Assembly (NCBI GenBank): GCA_900551855.1
Contig: URXM01000001.1
Location: forward strand, 202,734-266,733
Reading direction: 5' to 3'
Length of the DNA stretch: 64,000 nt
Source: an uncultured Eubacteriales bacterium
GTDB lineage: Bacteria > Bacillota > Clostridia > Christensenellales > UBA1242
Shown here piece after piece: positions 36,801-43,822 of this stretch; the first letter of the stretch is position 1; each line of letters begins with the position of its first letter. A model generated the notes under the pieces. That model had not been told where the DNA came from. It saw nothing but the letters and a program-made list of their open reading frames with translations, and searched no databases. A program made the translations under genes and the position numbers.

Positions 36801-37175
36801 CAAACAACAACAAATTACTCTGTCAATGTTTCAAACAAACAAAGTGCTACAGGATACAAATATTATAAGTTTGGAAGTGCTGGACAACAAGATAAAGTTG
36901 TTGAAGTGTCACAAATTGAAGATGGTGTAAGAGTAGCATCAAAAGAAGAAATAGACGACTACTTGACAGATTATTCAGCAAAAGCGAGTGACATGGTATG
37001 TTTCTTGCTTGGATGTGGAACAGATGACAAGGTAGAATATTGGACGAGAAACTTAGGTACAAATCTTGGCAATGGACAAGTTGTTGGAGAGAATGGAGTT
37101 TTAAATTCTTGTTGGCTTGATAGCGTGAAAGGTGTGCGTTTATCTATGACAATGGGTACAGGTAGCAGAATTTAA
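33888..37175 (+). CDS. Secreted protein with InlB B-repeats
   Basis: 1095 aa. The N-terminal MKKLLAIVFIMLCSFSLLGGGVYLA is a signal peptide. Two Cys follow, but the box is not a clear lipobox. An acidic Asp/Asn/Gly linker comes next. Three or four InlB B-type (Listeria-Bacteroides) repeats follow, with the patterns GYTFSGW, GYNFIGWY and YTANGWN, each ending LYAKW or similar. The C-terminal region (GQWYWFEVEPIRWRVSDYG to the end) resembles the DUF6273-type domain seen in gut Clostridia. No LPxTG or C-terminal anchor is seen. The middle third (about 35000-36000) uses ACA/TCA-type codons more than the flanks, suggesting recent repeat exchange. It is probably a cell-surface or secreted adhesion protein. 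Confidence 0.85.
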   Translation: MKKLLAIVFIMLCSFSLLGGGVYLACCNTDLYTGNDSTSEENNGENDPDDGKDDNLGQDATSEFDWTIRVMWRTGGNDSSYTLAQASDNEDEAGKHGYFGMQWADENYKLGNLTGNRSQYKASGRSLTTDNNSTFGAKYMHYDYWNIFAYRRLIILDCYYNDYEGTFCGIQKGTENSNGRTSQSNGRYFIYRSNDVEKITTNQNTATSGCSTWLKGNFYLLFRKDYSISFNNNGGTGGPSSFTALAGIGYTMPSTKPTRTGYTFSGWSRSSPGGTIYNPGHAFDDSWVYSDDEWYANWTANTYGVSYNANGGRISNSPSLDSVTKISGYSFSLNSDGYYESSNNGVNNSYSLCRVNFTANAGTTVTFYVINYAESNYDFGIFSNLNTKLSSSYTEDTSNVYRSFKGSSSSSEQTVSYNITSSGTHYIYIKYRKDSSNSSYNDSLQFRMYGKSVTYNSTYSTLPTPTKTGYNFIGWYKNSGLTSKVTSSSTVSTARHHTLYAKWEIETYTLTLYYAGRGQTNYTDFTISSSRGTVRNSTVAYPSGSDKGYVDCTYSTSSVSVTISLTNDANYDYYMRIGGMPTTSTYTKLYTTSNDSYTYYWTPTSNKQISIYIYQRYTITYDKNGGTGTLPSTTYKRFGTSVTLGTNNLTKTSYTANGWNTNTTGTGTHYASGGSYSTNASDTLYADWTPKTSTIKVQIRTSTDGVNYTNSATGGSVSVKYYYDNNNSPTQSTGTNVTSSSITTVATNVLIDQTVTLTPKANSGYVFVGASTGTTAPNSATAGTTFTPTTQNGSYTLYVYFKVLSTNQLKYDSTEKYWYFEEGEYPQSYVGTSMNNTLNGASPAVSGTITYNNGSSNVTIGVYTYNSKRYAKLQAGTTQTLKMSDGTSYTFTQGQWYWFEVEPIRWRVSDYGVSSTSYPSGWSTYGTYKTNFTVVSDRVLMVGAVESDDVKEGWAFTSSDMYSNIKKLNQAQTTTNYSVNVSNKQSATGYKYYKFGSAGQQDKVVEVSQIEDGVRVASKEEIDDYLTDYSAKASDMVCFLLGCGTDDKVEYWTRNLGTNLGNGQVVGENGVLNSCWLDSVKGVRLSMTMGTGSRI

Positions 37176-37203
37176 ACATAATCATATTTCTTTGCTAAAA
37201 TCC

Positions 37204-37232
37204 TTTACTTTTTTGGCTGGCTATGTTATACT
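37204..37232 (+). promoter_or_regulatory. Promoter of rpsO
   Basis: TTTACT (37204-37209), 17 bp, TATACT (37227-37232) with extended TGT at 37224-37226. Confidence 0.7.
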
Positions 37233-37248
37233 TGCTCTGTCGATTAAA

Positions 37249-37295
37249 CTTAAACATAGGTTCTAGGATACCTTCAACCTGTTTCTCTGTTTAAG
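37249..37295 (+). promoter_or_regulatory. Structured rpsO leader, candidate S15 autoregulatory site
   Basis: CTTAAAC (37249-37255) pairs with GTTTAAG (37289-37295), closing a 33-nt region with inner TAGG/CCT pairing. It lies just before the rpsO SD. In many bacteria S15 represses its own mRNA through varied leader structures; whether this one binds S15 is inference. Confidence 0.5.
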
Positions 37296-37323
37296 CGGTT
37301 TAAAAATTTTTATGGAGGAAATT

Positions 37324-37593
37324 ATGGATAAACAAAGAAAAAGTGAAATCATTTCTCAATTTAAGCAATCTGAAAATGATACTGGTTCTGTTCAAGTTCA
37401 AATCGCTCTCTTAACTGAAAGAATTAACCATTTGACAGAACACTTGAAGACCAACAAAAATGACAATCACTCAAGAAGAGGTCTTTTGATGATGGTCGGA
37501 AAGCGTAAAGGTTTCTTGCAATATCTTAAGGATAGAGACATTGAAGCTTACAGAAAACTTGTTAAAGAACTTAACATTAGAGAGATTAAATAG
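37324..37593 (+). CDS. rpsO: 30S ribosomal protein S15
   Basis: 89 aa, the standard length. It binds the central domain of 16S rRNA early in 30S assembly. Diagnostic segments are GSVQVQIALLTERINHLTEHLKTNKNDNHSRRGLL and KRKGFLQYLK, shown here in part. The start is ATG 37324 after SD GGAGGA; the in-frame ATG at 37312 overlaps that SD and is not used. It is followed by a terminator and then pnp, the conserved rpsO-pnp order. Confidence 0.97.
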   Translation: MDKQRKSEIISQFKQSENDTGSVQVQIALLTERINHLTEHLKTNKNDNHSRRGLLMMVGKRKGFLQYLKDRDIEAYRKLVKELNIREIK

Positions 37594-37598
37594 TTTTT

Positions 37599-37629
37599 GG
37601 GGGAGGTGTTTTTTTGCTTCCCTCTTTTT
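37599..37629 (+). terminator. Terminator between rpsO and pnp
   Basis: GGGGGAGG (37599-37606) pairs with CTTCCCTC (37617-37624, with G-U pairs), then T5. No clear promoter follows it, so pnp probably depends on read-through. Confidence 0.75.
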
Positions 37630-37657
37630 CATTTTGTAAATTTATTTGGAGTGTGTT

Positions 37658-39820
37658 ATGGATTATAAAAAGTATGTTATAAATGTTGCCGGCAAAGATG
37701 TTTCTTTTGAAACAGGCAAATGGTGTGGGCAATCAAACGGTTCTTGCGTTGTTCGTAGTGGCGACACAGTTGTTATGGTAAATGTCACTATGAGCGAAGA
37801 ACCAAAACCTGGTATTGACTTCTTCCCTCTTTCTGTTGAATATCAAGAAAAAATGTATTCAATTGGAAAGATCCCTGGTGGATTTAAAAAGAGAGAAGGT
37901 CGTCCAAGTGATAAGGCTATTTTGGTTTCTAGACTTATTGACAGACCTTTGAGACCTCTTTTCCCAAAAGGATTTTTCAATGATGTAGTTGTTGTCGCAA
38001 CTGCACTTTCTATAGATCCAGATGTAAGTCCAGAACCTCTTGCTATGCTTGGTTCTTCTTTTGCACTTGCAATTTCTGATATTCCTTTCCTTGGACCTAC
38101 AGGTTCTGTTCAAGTTGGATTAGTTGATGGACAATTTATCATCAATCCAAATCAAGAACAAAGAGAAAAAAGTGATTTGGCTTTGACTGTAAGTGGAACT
38201 GAAGAAGCTGTTTTGATGGTTGAAGCAGGGGCAAATGAAATTTCTGAAAGCGTTATGCTTGACGCAATTATGTTTGCTCACGAAGAAATCAAAAAAATTG
38301 TTCACGAATTAAAGAAAATTAAGGCTGAAATTGGAAAGCCTGTTAATCCAAAAGTTTCTTATTACACAATTCCAGAAGATATTGAAAAAGCTGTTAGAGA
38401 ATATGCTGACGAAAAATATGACTATGTTTTGGACACATTTGTAAGAAGTGAAAGAGAAGCTCGTGAAGAAGAAGCAAAAGCTGACATTTTGGCTCATTTT
38501 GCAGAAATCTTCCCAGAAAAAGAAAGAGAAATCAACGATGTTCTTTACAAGATTAAGAAAGAAAAAGTTAGAGCTCATATTTTGGAAAAGGGCGTTCGTC
38601 CAGACGGAAGAAAATTGGAAGAAATTCGTCCTATTTGGTGCGAAGTTGGAGTGCTTCCAAGAGTTCATGGCTCTGCTGTCTTTACAAGAGGAGAAACTCA
38701 AGTTTTGTCTTGCTTGACTTTGGGAACTGTTAGTGACGTTCAAAAACTTGAAGGACTTGATGACGAAGAAGTAAATCGTTATGTTCATCACTACAATATG
38801 CCACCATATGCTACTGGTGAAGCTAAAATGATAAAAAGCACTGGTCGTCGTGAAATTGGTCATGGTGCTTTGGCTGAAAGAGCTTTGGAACCTGTTGTTC
38901 CTAAGGAAGATGTTTTCCCTTATGCACTTAGAATCGTAAGTGAAGTTCTCTCTTCAAATGGATCTTCTTCAATGGCTTCAACTTGTGGTTCTACTCTTGC
39001 TCTTATGGACGGAGGTGTCCCAATTTCTGCTCCAGTTTCAGGTATTGCTATGGGACTTATCAAAGATGAAAACAGCAGAAAAGTTGCTGTACTCTCTGAT
39101 ATTCAAGGCTTGGAAGATTTCTTGGGCGATATGGACTTTAAAGTTACAGGAACTTCTAAAGGTATTACCGCTATCCAAATGGATATCAAGATTAAAGGCA
39201 TTGACAAAGCTATTTTGACAGAAGCTTTGGAAAGAGCCAAAATCGGAAGAATGCAAATTATGGAAAAGATGCTCGCTTGCATCGACAAGCCAAGAACTGA
39301 AATTTCTAAATATGCTCCTAAAATTATTACCTTTACAATTGATCCAGACAAAATCAAAGATGTTATTGGTTCTGGTGGAAAGACAATCAACAAGATTATT
39401 GATGAAACTGGTGTTAAGATTGATATTGAAGATGATGGAACAGTGTTTATTGCTTCTGTTGACAGCGAAATGAATGAAAAGGCAAAGAAAATTATTCTTT
39501 CAATCACTGAAGATGTTGAAGTAGGTGATGTTTATGACGGAAAAGTTGTAAGAATTATGAACTTTGGTGCTTTTGTTGATTTGGGCGGTGGAAAAGAAGG
39601 AATGATTCACATTTCTAAACTTTCAAACAAGAGAGTTGAAAAAGTTGAAGATGTTGTCAAGATTGGCGACAGTGTTGAAGTTGAAGTCATTAAAGTTGAC
39701 GAAAAAGGAAGAATTGATTTAAAGAGAATTGTTCCTAAAGAAGAAAAAGAAGCAAACGAAAAAGAAAAAGCTTCTAAAAATGCTGAAAAAACAGTTAAAA
39801 CTGAAAACAAAAAAGACTAG
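37658..39820 (+). CDS. pnp: Polyribonucleotide nucleotidyltransferase (PNPase)
   Basis: 720 aa from ATG 37658, with SD GGAG six nt upstream; the TTG at 37646 is rejected. PNPase degrades RNA 3' to 5' using phosphate and forms a trimer. Two RNase PH domains are present. The second carries RREIGHGALAERAL and the catalytic region GSSSMASTCGSTLALMD. A helical linker lies between them. The KH domain reads VIGSGGKTINKIIDETG, and the S1 domain GKVVRIMNFGAFVDLGGGKEG. The tail is Lys/Glu-rich. The stop codon lies within the terminator stem. Confidence 0.98.
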   Translation: MDYKKYVINVAGKDVSFETGKWCGQSNGSCVVRSGDTVVMVNVTMSEEPKPGIDFFPLSVEYQEKMYSIGKIPGGFKKREGRPSDKAILVSRLIDRPLRPLFPKGFFNDVVVVATALSIDPDVSPEPLAMLGSSFALAISDIPFLGPTGSVQVGLVDGQFIINPNQEQREKSDLALTVSGTEEAVLMVEAGANEISESVMLDAIMFAHEEIKKIVHELKKIKAEIGKPVNPKVSYYTIPEDIEKAVREYADEKYDYVLDTFVRSEREAREEEAKADILAHFAEIFPEKEREINDVLYKIKKEKVRAHILEKGVRPDGRKLEEIRPIWCEVGVLPRVHGSAVFTRGETQVLSCLTLGTVSDVQKLEGLDDEEVNRYVHHYNMPPYATGEAKMIKSTGRREIGHGALAERALEPVVPKEDVFPYALRIVSEVLSSNGSSSMASTCGSTLALMDGGVPISAPVSGIAMGLIKDENSRKVAVLSDIQGLEDFLGDMDFKVTGTSKGITAIQMDIKIKGIDKAILTEALERAKIGRMQIMEKMLACIDKPRTEISKYAPKIITFTIDPDKIKDVIGSGGKTINKIIDETGVKIDIEDDGTVFIASVDSEMNEKAKKIILSITEDVEVGDVYDGKVVRIMNFGAFVDLGGGKEGMIHISKLSNKRVEKVEDVVKIGDSVEVEVIKVDEKGRIDLKRIVPKEEKEANEKEKASKNAEKTVKTENKKD

Positions 39821-39841
39821 AAATTTCTAGTCTTTTTTTTA
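39811..39841. terminator. Bidirectional terminator of pnp and the mini-ferritin gene
   Basis: GACTAGAAA (39815-39823) and TTTCTAGTC (39824-39832) form a near-perfect palindrome flanked by A4 and T8. It overlaps the pnp stop codon and serves the convergent gene at 39862. Confidence 0.9.
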
Positions 39842-39861
39842 TTTGTAATCGATTCTTATTT

Positions 39862-40149
39862 TTAGTTATTTTTTGGAACTGTGCTGAAAAATTCGTTCAA
39901 TCCTTGTTCGAAATATTTTTGACTATCTGGATCTAAATAAAACAACAAACCAAACAATTGCCCTACATGGACCCTTTCTTCTGTAACAATATCTCTTAAT
40001 GTTTGATTTACTACTGAGTCATTTGAACTTGCAATATGATTTTCATATTGTATAATTGCTTCCAATTCTCCTACAATATCAGCTCTTGTGTTTTGTGCAA
40101 GAGAAAGTTTGTTGGTTGACATATCCATTATATTTGAAAAACTTTTCAT
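39862..40149 (-). CDS. EncFtn-like mini-ferritin (ferritin-like diiron protein)
   Basis: 95 aa from the start with SD AAAGGAGGG; a longer frame to 40200 lacks an SD. It is a two-helix half-ferritin. Glu28, Glu30, Tyr35, Glu58 and His61 (GELEAIIQYENH and EERVHVGQL) have the same spacing as Glu32, Glu34, Tyr39, Glu62 and His65 of the encapsulated ferritin EncFtn. In that family two chains share one diiron site, oxidise Fe(II), and are usually packed inside an encapsulin shell. No encapsulin gene is visible nearby, and no clear encapsulin-targeting tail is seen. Rubrerythrin-like or spore-coat-associated ferritin-like proteins are alternatives. It is divergent from the collagen-like gene. Confidence 0.75.
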   Translation of the reverse strand: MKSFSNIMDMSTNKLSLAQNTRADIVGELEAIIQYENHIASSNDSVVNQTLRDIVTEERVHVGQLFGLLFYLDPDSQKYFEQGLNEFFSTVPKNN

Positions 40150-40270
40150 TATCCCTCCTTTGTCATTTCTATTTATGTATGTGTTGTCGATAATGTTCAT
40201 ATTTTCACATTAACATTTGTGTAAAAATTTTTATATATTGATTATGAACATACTTTAAGGAGGAAATTAA

Positions 40271-41527
40271 ATGCCAGATAACAACTTATTCTGTGGAGGA
40301 AGAAATCCACTTAACAATAGATGTAATGTTATATTTAGATACACTGGCCCTACTGGCCCTGCCGGACCTATTGGAAGAACAGGTGCTACCGGTCCTACCG
40401 GACCAACTGGTGCAGATGGCACAACAGGTCCAACCGGTCCTACAGGAGCAACAGGAGCTACGGGTGCAACTGGACCTACAGGACCAACAGGAGCTACTGG
40501 AGAAACAGGGGCAACTGGTCCTGCTGGTGGCGGAACAGTTGCTGTTGGAACAACAACTACAACTAATCCTGGCACTGATGCTGCTGTTTCAACATCATAT
40601 CAAGGGGATACAACTTTTTTGAGTTTCTCTATACCTAGAGGCGCGACAGGAGCAACTGGTGCTACCGGACCAACTGGCCCAACTGGTACAGATGGCCCAA
40701 CAGGTCCTACGGGTCCAACAGGTCCAACAGGTGCGACAGGAGCGACAGGAGCGACAGGAGCAACGGGCGATACAGGAGCGATAGGGGCCACAGGTCCAAC
40801 AGGTGATACTGGGGCGCAAGGACTTCAAGGAGACATCGGTCCAACCGGTCCTACAGGAGCAACTGGACCAACAGGGGATACAGGTGCTACAGGAGCAACA
40901 GGCGACACAGGTCCTACAGGTCCTACGGGTGATACAGGAGCTACTGGTCCAACCGGCCCAACGGGTCCAACAGGGCCAACAGGAGACACAGGCATACAAG
41001 GTTTGCAAGGTGATACAGGTGCCACAGGTGCTACGGGAGCAACCGGTCCAACTGGTGCTACAGGTGCTTCTGCAATCGGTTTAAATGCTTATGGTGGACT
41101 TTACAATAATGCAAGTCAAACTCCTACTATAGCTTCAGAAAATAATTATACTCAACTTGAACTTAATACAGAAATGCCTTTGCTTAACACCACAACATCA
41201 AGCAATCAAATAACTGTTCAACAAGCTGGTGATTATGAAATAAATTATCATGTTGGTTTAACTTCTACTGAAGAGTTGACATTCAACATTACAGCTCGTC
41301 AAAACACTACACCAATAACTGAAAGCACAGTTGAACAGACAGCATTGGAAACTGCTACTGGAGGCACTTTTGCTGTTGATGCATCATGTTCTGTTATTGT
41401 GACATTATCTGCAAATGACCAAATTGATTTGGCAATAACTACTACTACTGCACCAGGTGGAGCAACAATTACTGTTTTAGAGAATGGAGATGCAACACTT
41501 ACAGTAAAAAAAATAAATAATGTTTAA
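40271..41527 (+). CDS. Collagen-like surface protein with BclA-type C-terminal domain
   Basis: 418 aa. A short Cys-containing N-terminal segment precedes two collagen blocks of Gly-X-Thr/Ala triplets, mainly GPT, GAT and GDT (about 40345-40530 and 40640-41070). A module of about 38 aa (VAVGTTTTTNPGTDAAV to FSIPRG) separates them. The C-terminal 150 aa (LNAYGGLYNN onward) form a predicted jelly-roll, TNF-like trimerisation head, as in BclA-type exosporium glycoproteins. Threonines in the triplets are likely glycosylation sites. Such proteins form hair-like filaments on spores or cells. There is no classical signal peptide, as is usual for spore-surface collagens, but no spore gene in the window confirms sporulation. 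SD AAGGAGG. Confidence 0.88.
   Translation: MPDNNLFCGGRNPLNNRCNVIFRYTGPTGPAGPIGRTGATGPTGPTGADGTTGPTGPTGATGATGATGPTGPTGATGETGATGPAGGGTVAVGTTTTTNPGTDAAVSTSYQGDTTFLSFSIPRGATGATGATGPTGPTGTDGPTGPTGPTGPTGATGATGATGATGDTGAIGATGPTGDTGAQGLQGDIGPTGPTGATGPTGDTGATGATGDTGPTGPTGDTGATGPTGPTGPTGPTGDTGIQGLQGDTGATGATGATGPTGATGASAIGLNAYGGLYNNASQTPTIASENNYTQLELNTEMPLLNTTTSSNQITVQQAGDYEINYHVGLTSTEELTFNITARQNTTPITESTVEQTALETATGGTFAVDASCSVIVTLSANDQIDLAITTTTAPGGATITVLENGDATLTVKKINNV
40345..41070 (+). repeat. Collagen-triplet DNA repeat region
   Basis: Tandem 9-nt based units (GGT/GGA-CCN-ACN, GGN-GCN-ACN) in two tracts separated by about 110 bp. They are prone to slipped-strand and recombinational length change that keeps the frame. 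Long open frames on the opposite strand here are artefacts of the repeat. Confidence 0.85.
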
Positions 41528-41533
41528 TTTTAA

Positions 41534-41566
41534 AGAGATAAGACTTGAAATCTTATCTCTTTTTTA
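41534..41566 (+). terminator. Terminator of the collagen-like gene
   Basis: AGAGATAAGA (41534-41543), loop, TCTTATCTCT (41551-41560), T-run. Confidence 0.93.
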
Positions 41567-41594
41567 TTGAGAAAATTGAAAATAGTGCTATAAT
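41567..41594 (+). promoter_or_regulatory. Promoter giving a leaderless DUF4186 transcript
   Basis: TTGAGA (41567-41572), 16 bp, extended TGC-TATAAT (41586-41594). ATG lies six nt later without an SD. Confidence 0.6.
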
Positions 41595-41600
41595 TTGAGT

Positions 41601-41960
41601 ATGAATGATTATGATTTTTATTTAAACAGATTGTCACAATCCAAGTTTCGTGCAAGTTTTAGATTGAAAGATAAAGGAAAAAATTACATAAATGAAAAAG
41701 GTTTGCAAACAATAAAACAACACGCTTATGATTTTATATCAAAAAGACTGGCTCCTGCTTATATAGAAAATGATGGGAAGCAGACACCAATGCGTGGGCA
41801 TCCTGTTTTTATTGCTCAACACGCTACTGCAACTTGTTGTCGAGGATGTTTGTTTAAATGGTATAAAATTTCAAAAGGGGTTGCTTTAAGTGATAAGCAG
41901 ATTGATTTTGTTGTAGGGCTGATTATGGCTTGGATTGAGAAACAACTGACTAATAACTGA
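41601..41960 (+). CDS. DUF4186 family protein
   Basis: 119 aa from ATG 41601; a TTG two codons earlier is less likely. The sequence matches the DUF4186 pattern: KFRASFRL, then the conserved core GHPVFIAQHATATCCRGCLFKW and a C-terminal helix ending MAWIEKQL. The clustered His and Cys residues look like a metal or redox site. The biochemical role of the family is not known to me. It is a small cytoplasmic protein with its own promoter. Confidence 0.8.
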   Translation: MNDYDFYLNRLSQSKFRASFRLKDKGKNYINEKGLQTIKQHAYDFISKRLAPAYIENDGKQTPMRGHPVFIAQHATATCCRGCLFKWYKISKGVALSDKQIDFVVGLIMAWIEKQLTNN

Positions 41961-42015
41961 TTAAACTATCAATTATTTTTTGTAAAAATCAAAATATTTT
42001 TGTATAATAAAAAAG

Positions 42016-42435
42016 ATGGAACAAAATTCGGTAACTTTTAAAGGTTTTTTGAGATATTTCACTGGAACGCTTAAAGAAAGCAAATTTTTGCTTTTGAAAT
42101 ATATCATTGTCGCTCTTTTATATAGTGTCATCTCCATTTTGGCAAATCTTTTGGGCGTTTCGGAGTTGACTTATCTCAATGCTTTTCTTTCTTTGTATGC
42201 GTTTTCAAGTATTATTGCATTTGGGATAAGCAATGGAATTTCTGTTTTTATGAATCAAAACATTGGATCCAAGTTTAAAGTCAGAAAATATGCAAAAATT
42301 GGATTTGAAATAAACATAATTTTTAGTTTGTTTGCCACGATCTTGCTTGTGTTGTTTCCTAAATTTTTTATGGAAATCTTGATGGATTATACGCCAGAAA
42401 ACTATACTTTTTATTACATAATATATTTGTTGTGA
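42016..42435 (+). pseudogene. Truncated MATE-type transporter (N-terminal fragment)
   Basis: 139 codons with about three to four membrane segments. The GISNGISVFMNQNIGSKFKVRKYAKIGFEI region resembles MATE/DinF multidrug exporters, which normally have 12 helices and about 450 aa. The frame stops with TGA inside the fourth helix (YYIIYLL). The following gene continues in the neighbouring frame with more hydrophobic helices, so a frameshift or internal deletion probably broke one ancestral gene. TATAAT at 42003-42008 lies seven nt before the ATG and there is no SD. A programmed frameshift cannot be excluded, but no slippery heptamer is seen. Confidence 0.6.
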
Positions 42436-43235
42436 TAGAAATTTTTGCAACGGCTATAAAAGTTGCTGAATGTTTTATTGTTGATTTTTTGCCAAGAAGT
42501 ATTCCATTAATTTACTTTATGATGCTTGTTCCTAGCATTTATAGTCTTATTGTTTATTTGATTATATTTAAACGAAAAAAATGGTTGAACAACATAAATA
42601 AAGATCCAAATTTAATTTCAAATCAAGTAAAACTTGTAATTTTTAATTTTAGTGATACTTTGGTTTGGAATATGAAAAAAGATAATCACAGAGCTATGAA
42701 CTTGCAGTGGTTTAACGAACATTTTTCTTATATGACAGAAAAAGACAGAGCAAAACTTTTAAAGAAATATAAGTGTGGTCCAAATGGAGAGGGGTTGACA
42801 AGTCAATTAAATGAAATTTTGTTTGATATGGAAGGAAACAATGATTCTTATTTAATTTTTAGGGAATTTATGGAGACAAGTGAAAACTATATTCGTGGAG
42901 ACCATGTCAGCAACAAAGAATTGCAAAAATTTAAAAATTTAGGAAAGATTTATATAGTTTCAAATTGGAAAGAAAAAGACTTGCAAAGAGCTGTTGATTA
43001 TAATGAGTTTGATCGCTCGTTGTTTGATGGGATTATCAGTAATAATATTTCAAGAAAAGAAAATTTGGATAAATCAAGAATTTATAAAAAAATAATGAAA
43101 GAGAACAACTTAAAACCAAATCAAGTTTTGGTTGTGGGTAATAATTTTAAACACGATTTATTGTCTGCAAAAAAACTTGGTATGCATTATTATCTTGTTA
43201 AAGATGGCTTCACTTATGATGAAATTTTGACTTGA
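42432..43235 (+). CDS. Membrane-anchored degenerate HAD-like protein
   Basis: 267 aa if translation starts at GTG 42432, which overlaps the previous stop and has no SD; the frame is open upstream, so fusion with 42016 by frameshift is possible. Residues 1-50 form one or two membrane helices, ending KRKKW. The rest is a HAD-like fold: motif I VIFNFSDTL, motif II YIVSNW, motif III Lys in ENLDKSRIY, motif IV VVGNNFKHDLLSAKKLGM. The catalytic DxD of motif I is N72-x-S74, and the usual GD of motif IV is GN, so phosphatase activity is unlikely. It may be a binding or structural pseudoenzyme or a decaying gene. Confidence 0.6.
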   Translation: MIEIFATAIKVAECFIVDFLPRSIPLIYFMMLVPSIYSLIVYLIIFKRKKWLNNINKDPNLISNQVKLVIFNFSDTLVWNMKKDNHRAMNLQWFNEHFSYMTEKDRAKLLKKYKCGPNGEGLTSQLNEILFDMEGNNDSYLIFREFMETSENYIRGDHVSNKELQKFKNLGKIYIVSNWKEKDLQRAVDYNEFDRSLFDGIISNNISRKENLDKSRIYKKIMKENNLKPNQVLVVGNNFKHDLLSAKKLGMHYYLVKDGFTYDEILT

Positions 43236-43261
43236 TATTGAATATAAATTTAATAGAATCT

Positions 43262-43293
43262 AGTGTAAATGATATACGTTTACACTTTTTTTA
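43262..43293 (+). terminator. Terminator after the HAD-like gene
   Basis: AGTGTAAA (43262-43269), loop, TTTACACT (43279-43286), T-run. Confidence 0.92.
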
Positions 43294-43383
43294 TAAAAAA
43301 ATAACTTTTTTTTGTTATTTGTTTTGAGTTATTTAAAAAATTATGTAAAATAATCATAAGAATATATTGTTAGTGAGGTCGAT

Positions 43384-43821
43384 ATGAATGATATGAATAT
43401 TACAACCCCATCTACAAAAATTGTTTCACGAATGCTTTTGACTCGTGTTGGAAAAATTTGCTCAAATTTATCAATAATTCTTATTGCAGTAAGTTTGTTG
43501 GGAATGGTGTCATTTATTGCAACAGCATTAATATTCCTTCTTGGTGTTGTTGTTATACTTTTGTCTATAGGAACTATTTTTGCTTATGTTCCAAATTTCT
43601 TTGATTATATATTGTCTGGAGTGCAGTATTCAGCATCAGTTGCTTCTTTCTTTTTGCAATATTGGTATGCATTTTTACCAGTAGGAATTGCTCTGGCAGC
43701 CATCTCTCTAGTTTTATTGGCTACAGATAAAAATTCTAGACACACCGGTAGAATTGTTATTTCCTCTATTGTTGTTGGTATTGCACTGTTGTCTATAATT
43801 GTTTTGGCAGTGGGGGTGTAA
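43384..43821 (+). CDS. Small membrane protein of unknown function
   Basis: 145 aa with SD GAGG and spacing 5. A hydrophilic N-terminus of about 25 aa is followed by three to four hydrophobic helices (LSIILIAVSLLGMVSFIATA, LGVVVILLSIGTIFAYV, YAFLPVGIALAAISLVLLA, IVISSIVVGIALLSIIVLAV). I recognise no family. It heads a cluster of three closely spaced genes; the next begins two bases after its stop codon. That suggests co-expression with a second membrane protein and a LURP-one-like protein. Confidence 0.75.
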   Translation: MNDMNITTPSTKIVSRMLLTRVGKICSNLSIILIAVSLLGMVSFIATALIFLLGVVVILLSIGTIFAYVPNFFDYILSGVQYSASVASFFLQYWYAFLPVGIALAAISLVLLATDKNSRHTGRIVISSIVVGIALLSIIVLAVGV

Positions 43822-43822
43822 T

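Noticed and set aside
40249..40257. CATACTTTA resembling a sigma-K -10 box before the collagen-like gene
   Set aside because: It lies only 13 nt before the ATG and a start 7 nt after it would fall inside the SD AAGGAGG; I cannot support a spore promoter.
40267..41025. Long open frames of Pro-Val-Gly repeats on the minus strand inside the collagen gene
   Set aside because: They are the reverse reading of the GPT/GAT triplet repeats; no SD or promoter, and the plus-strand frame is a clear collagen-like protein.
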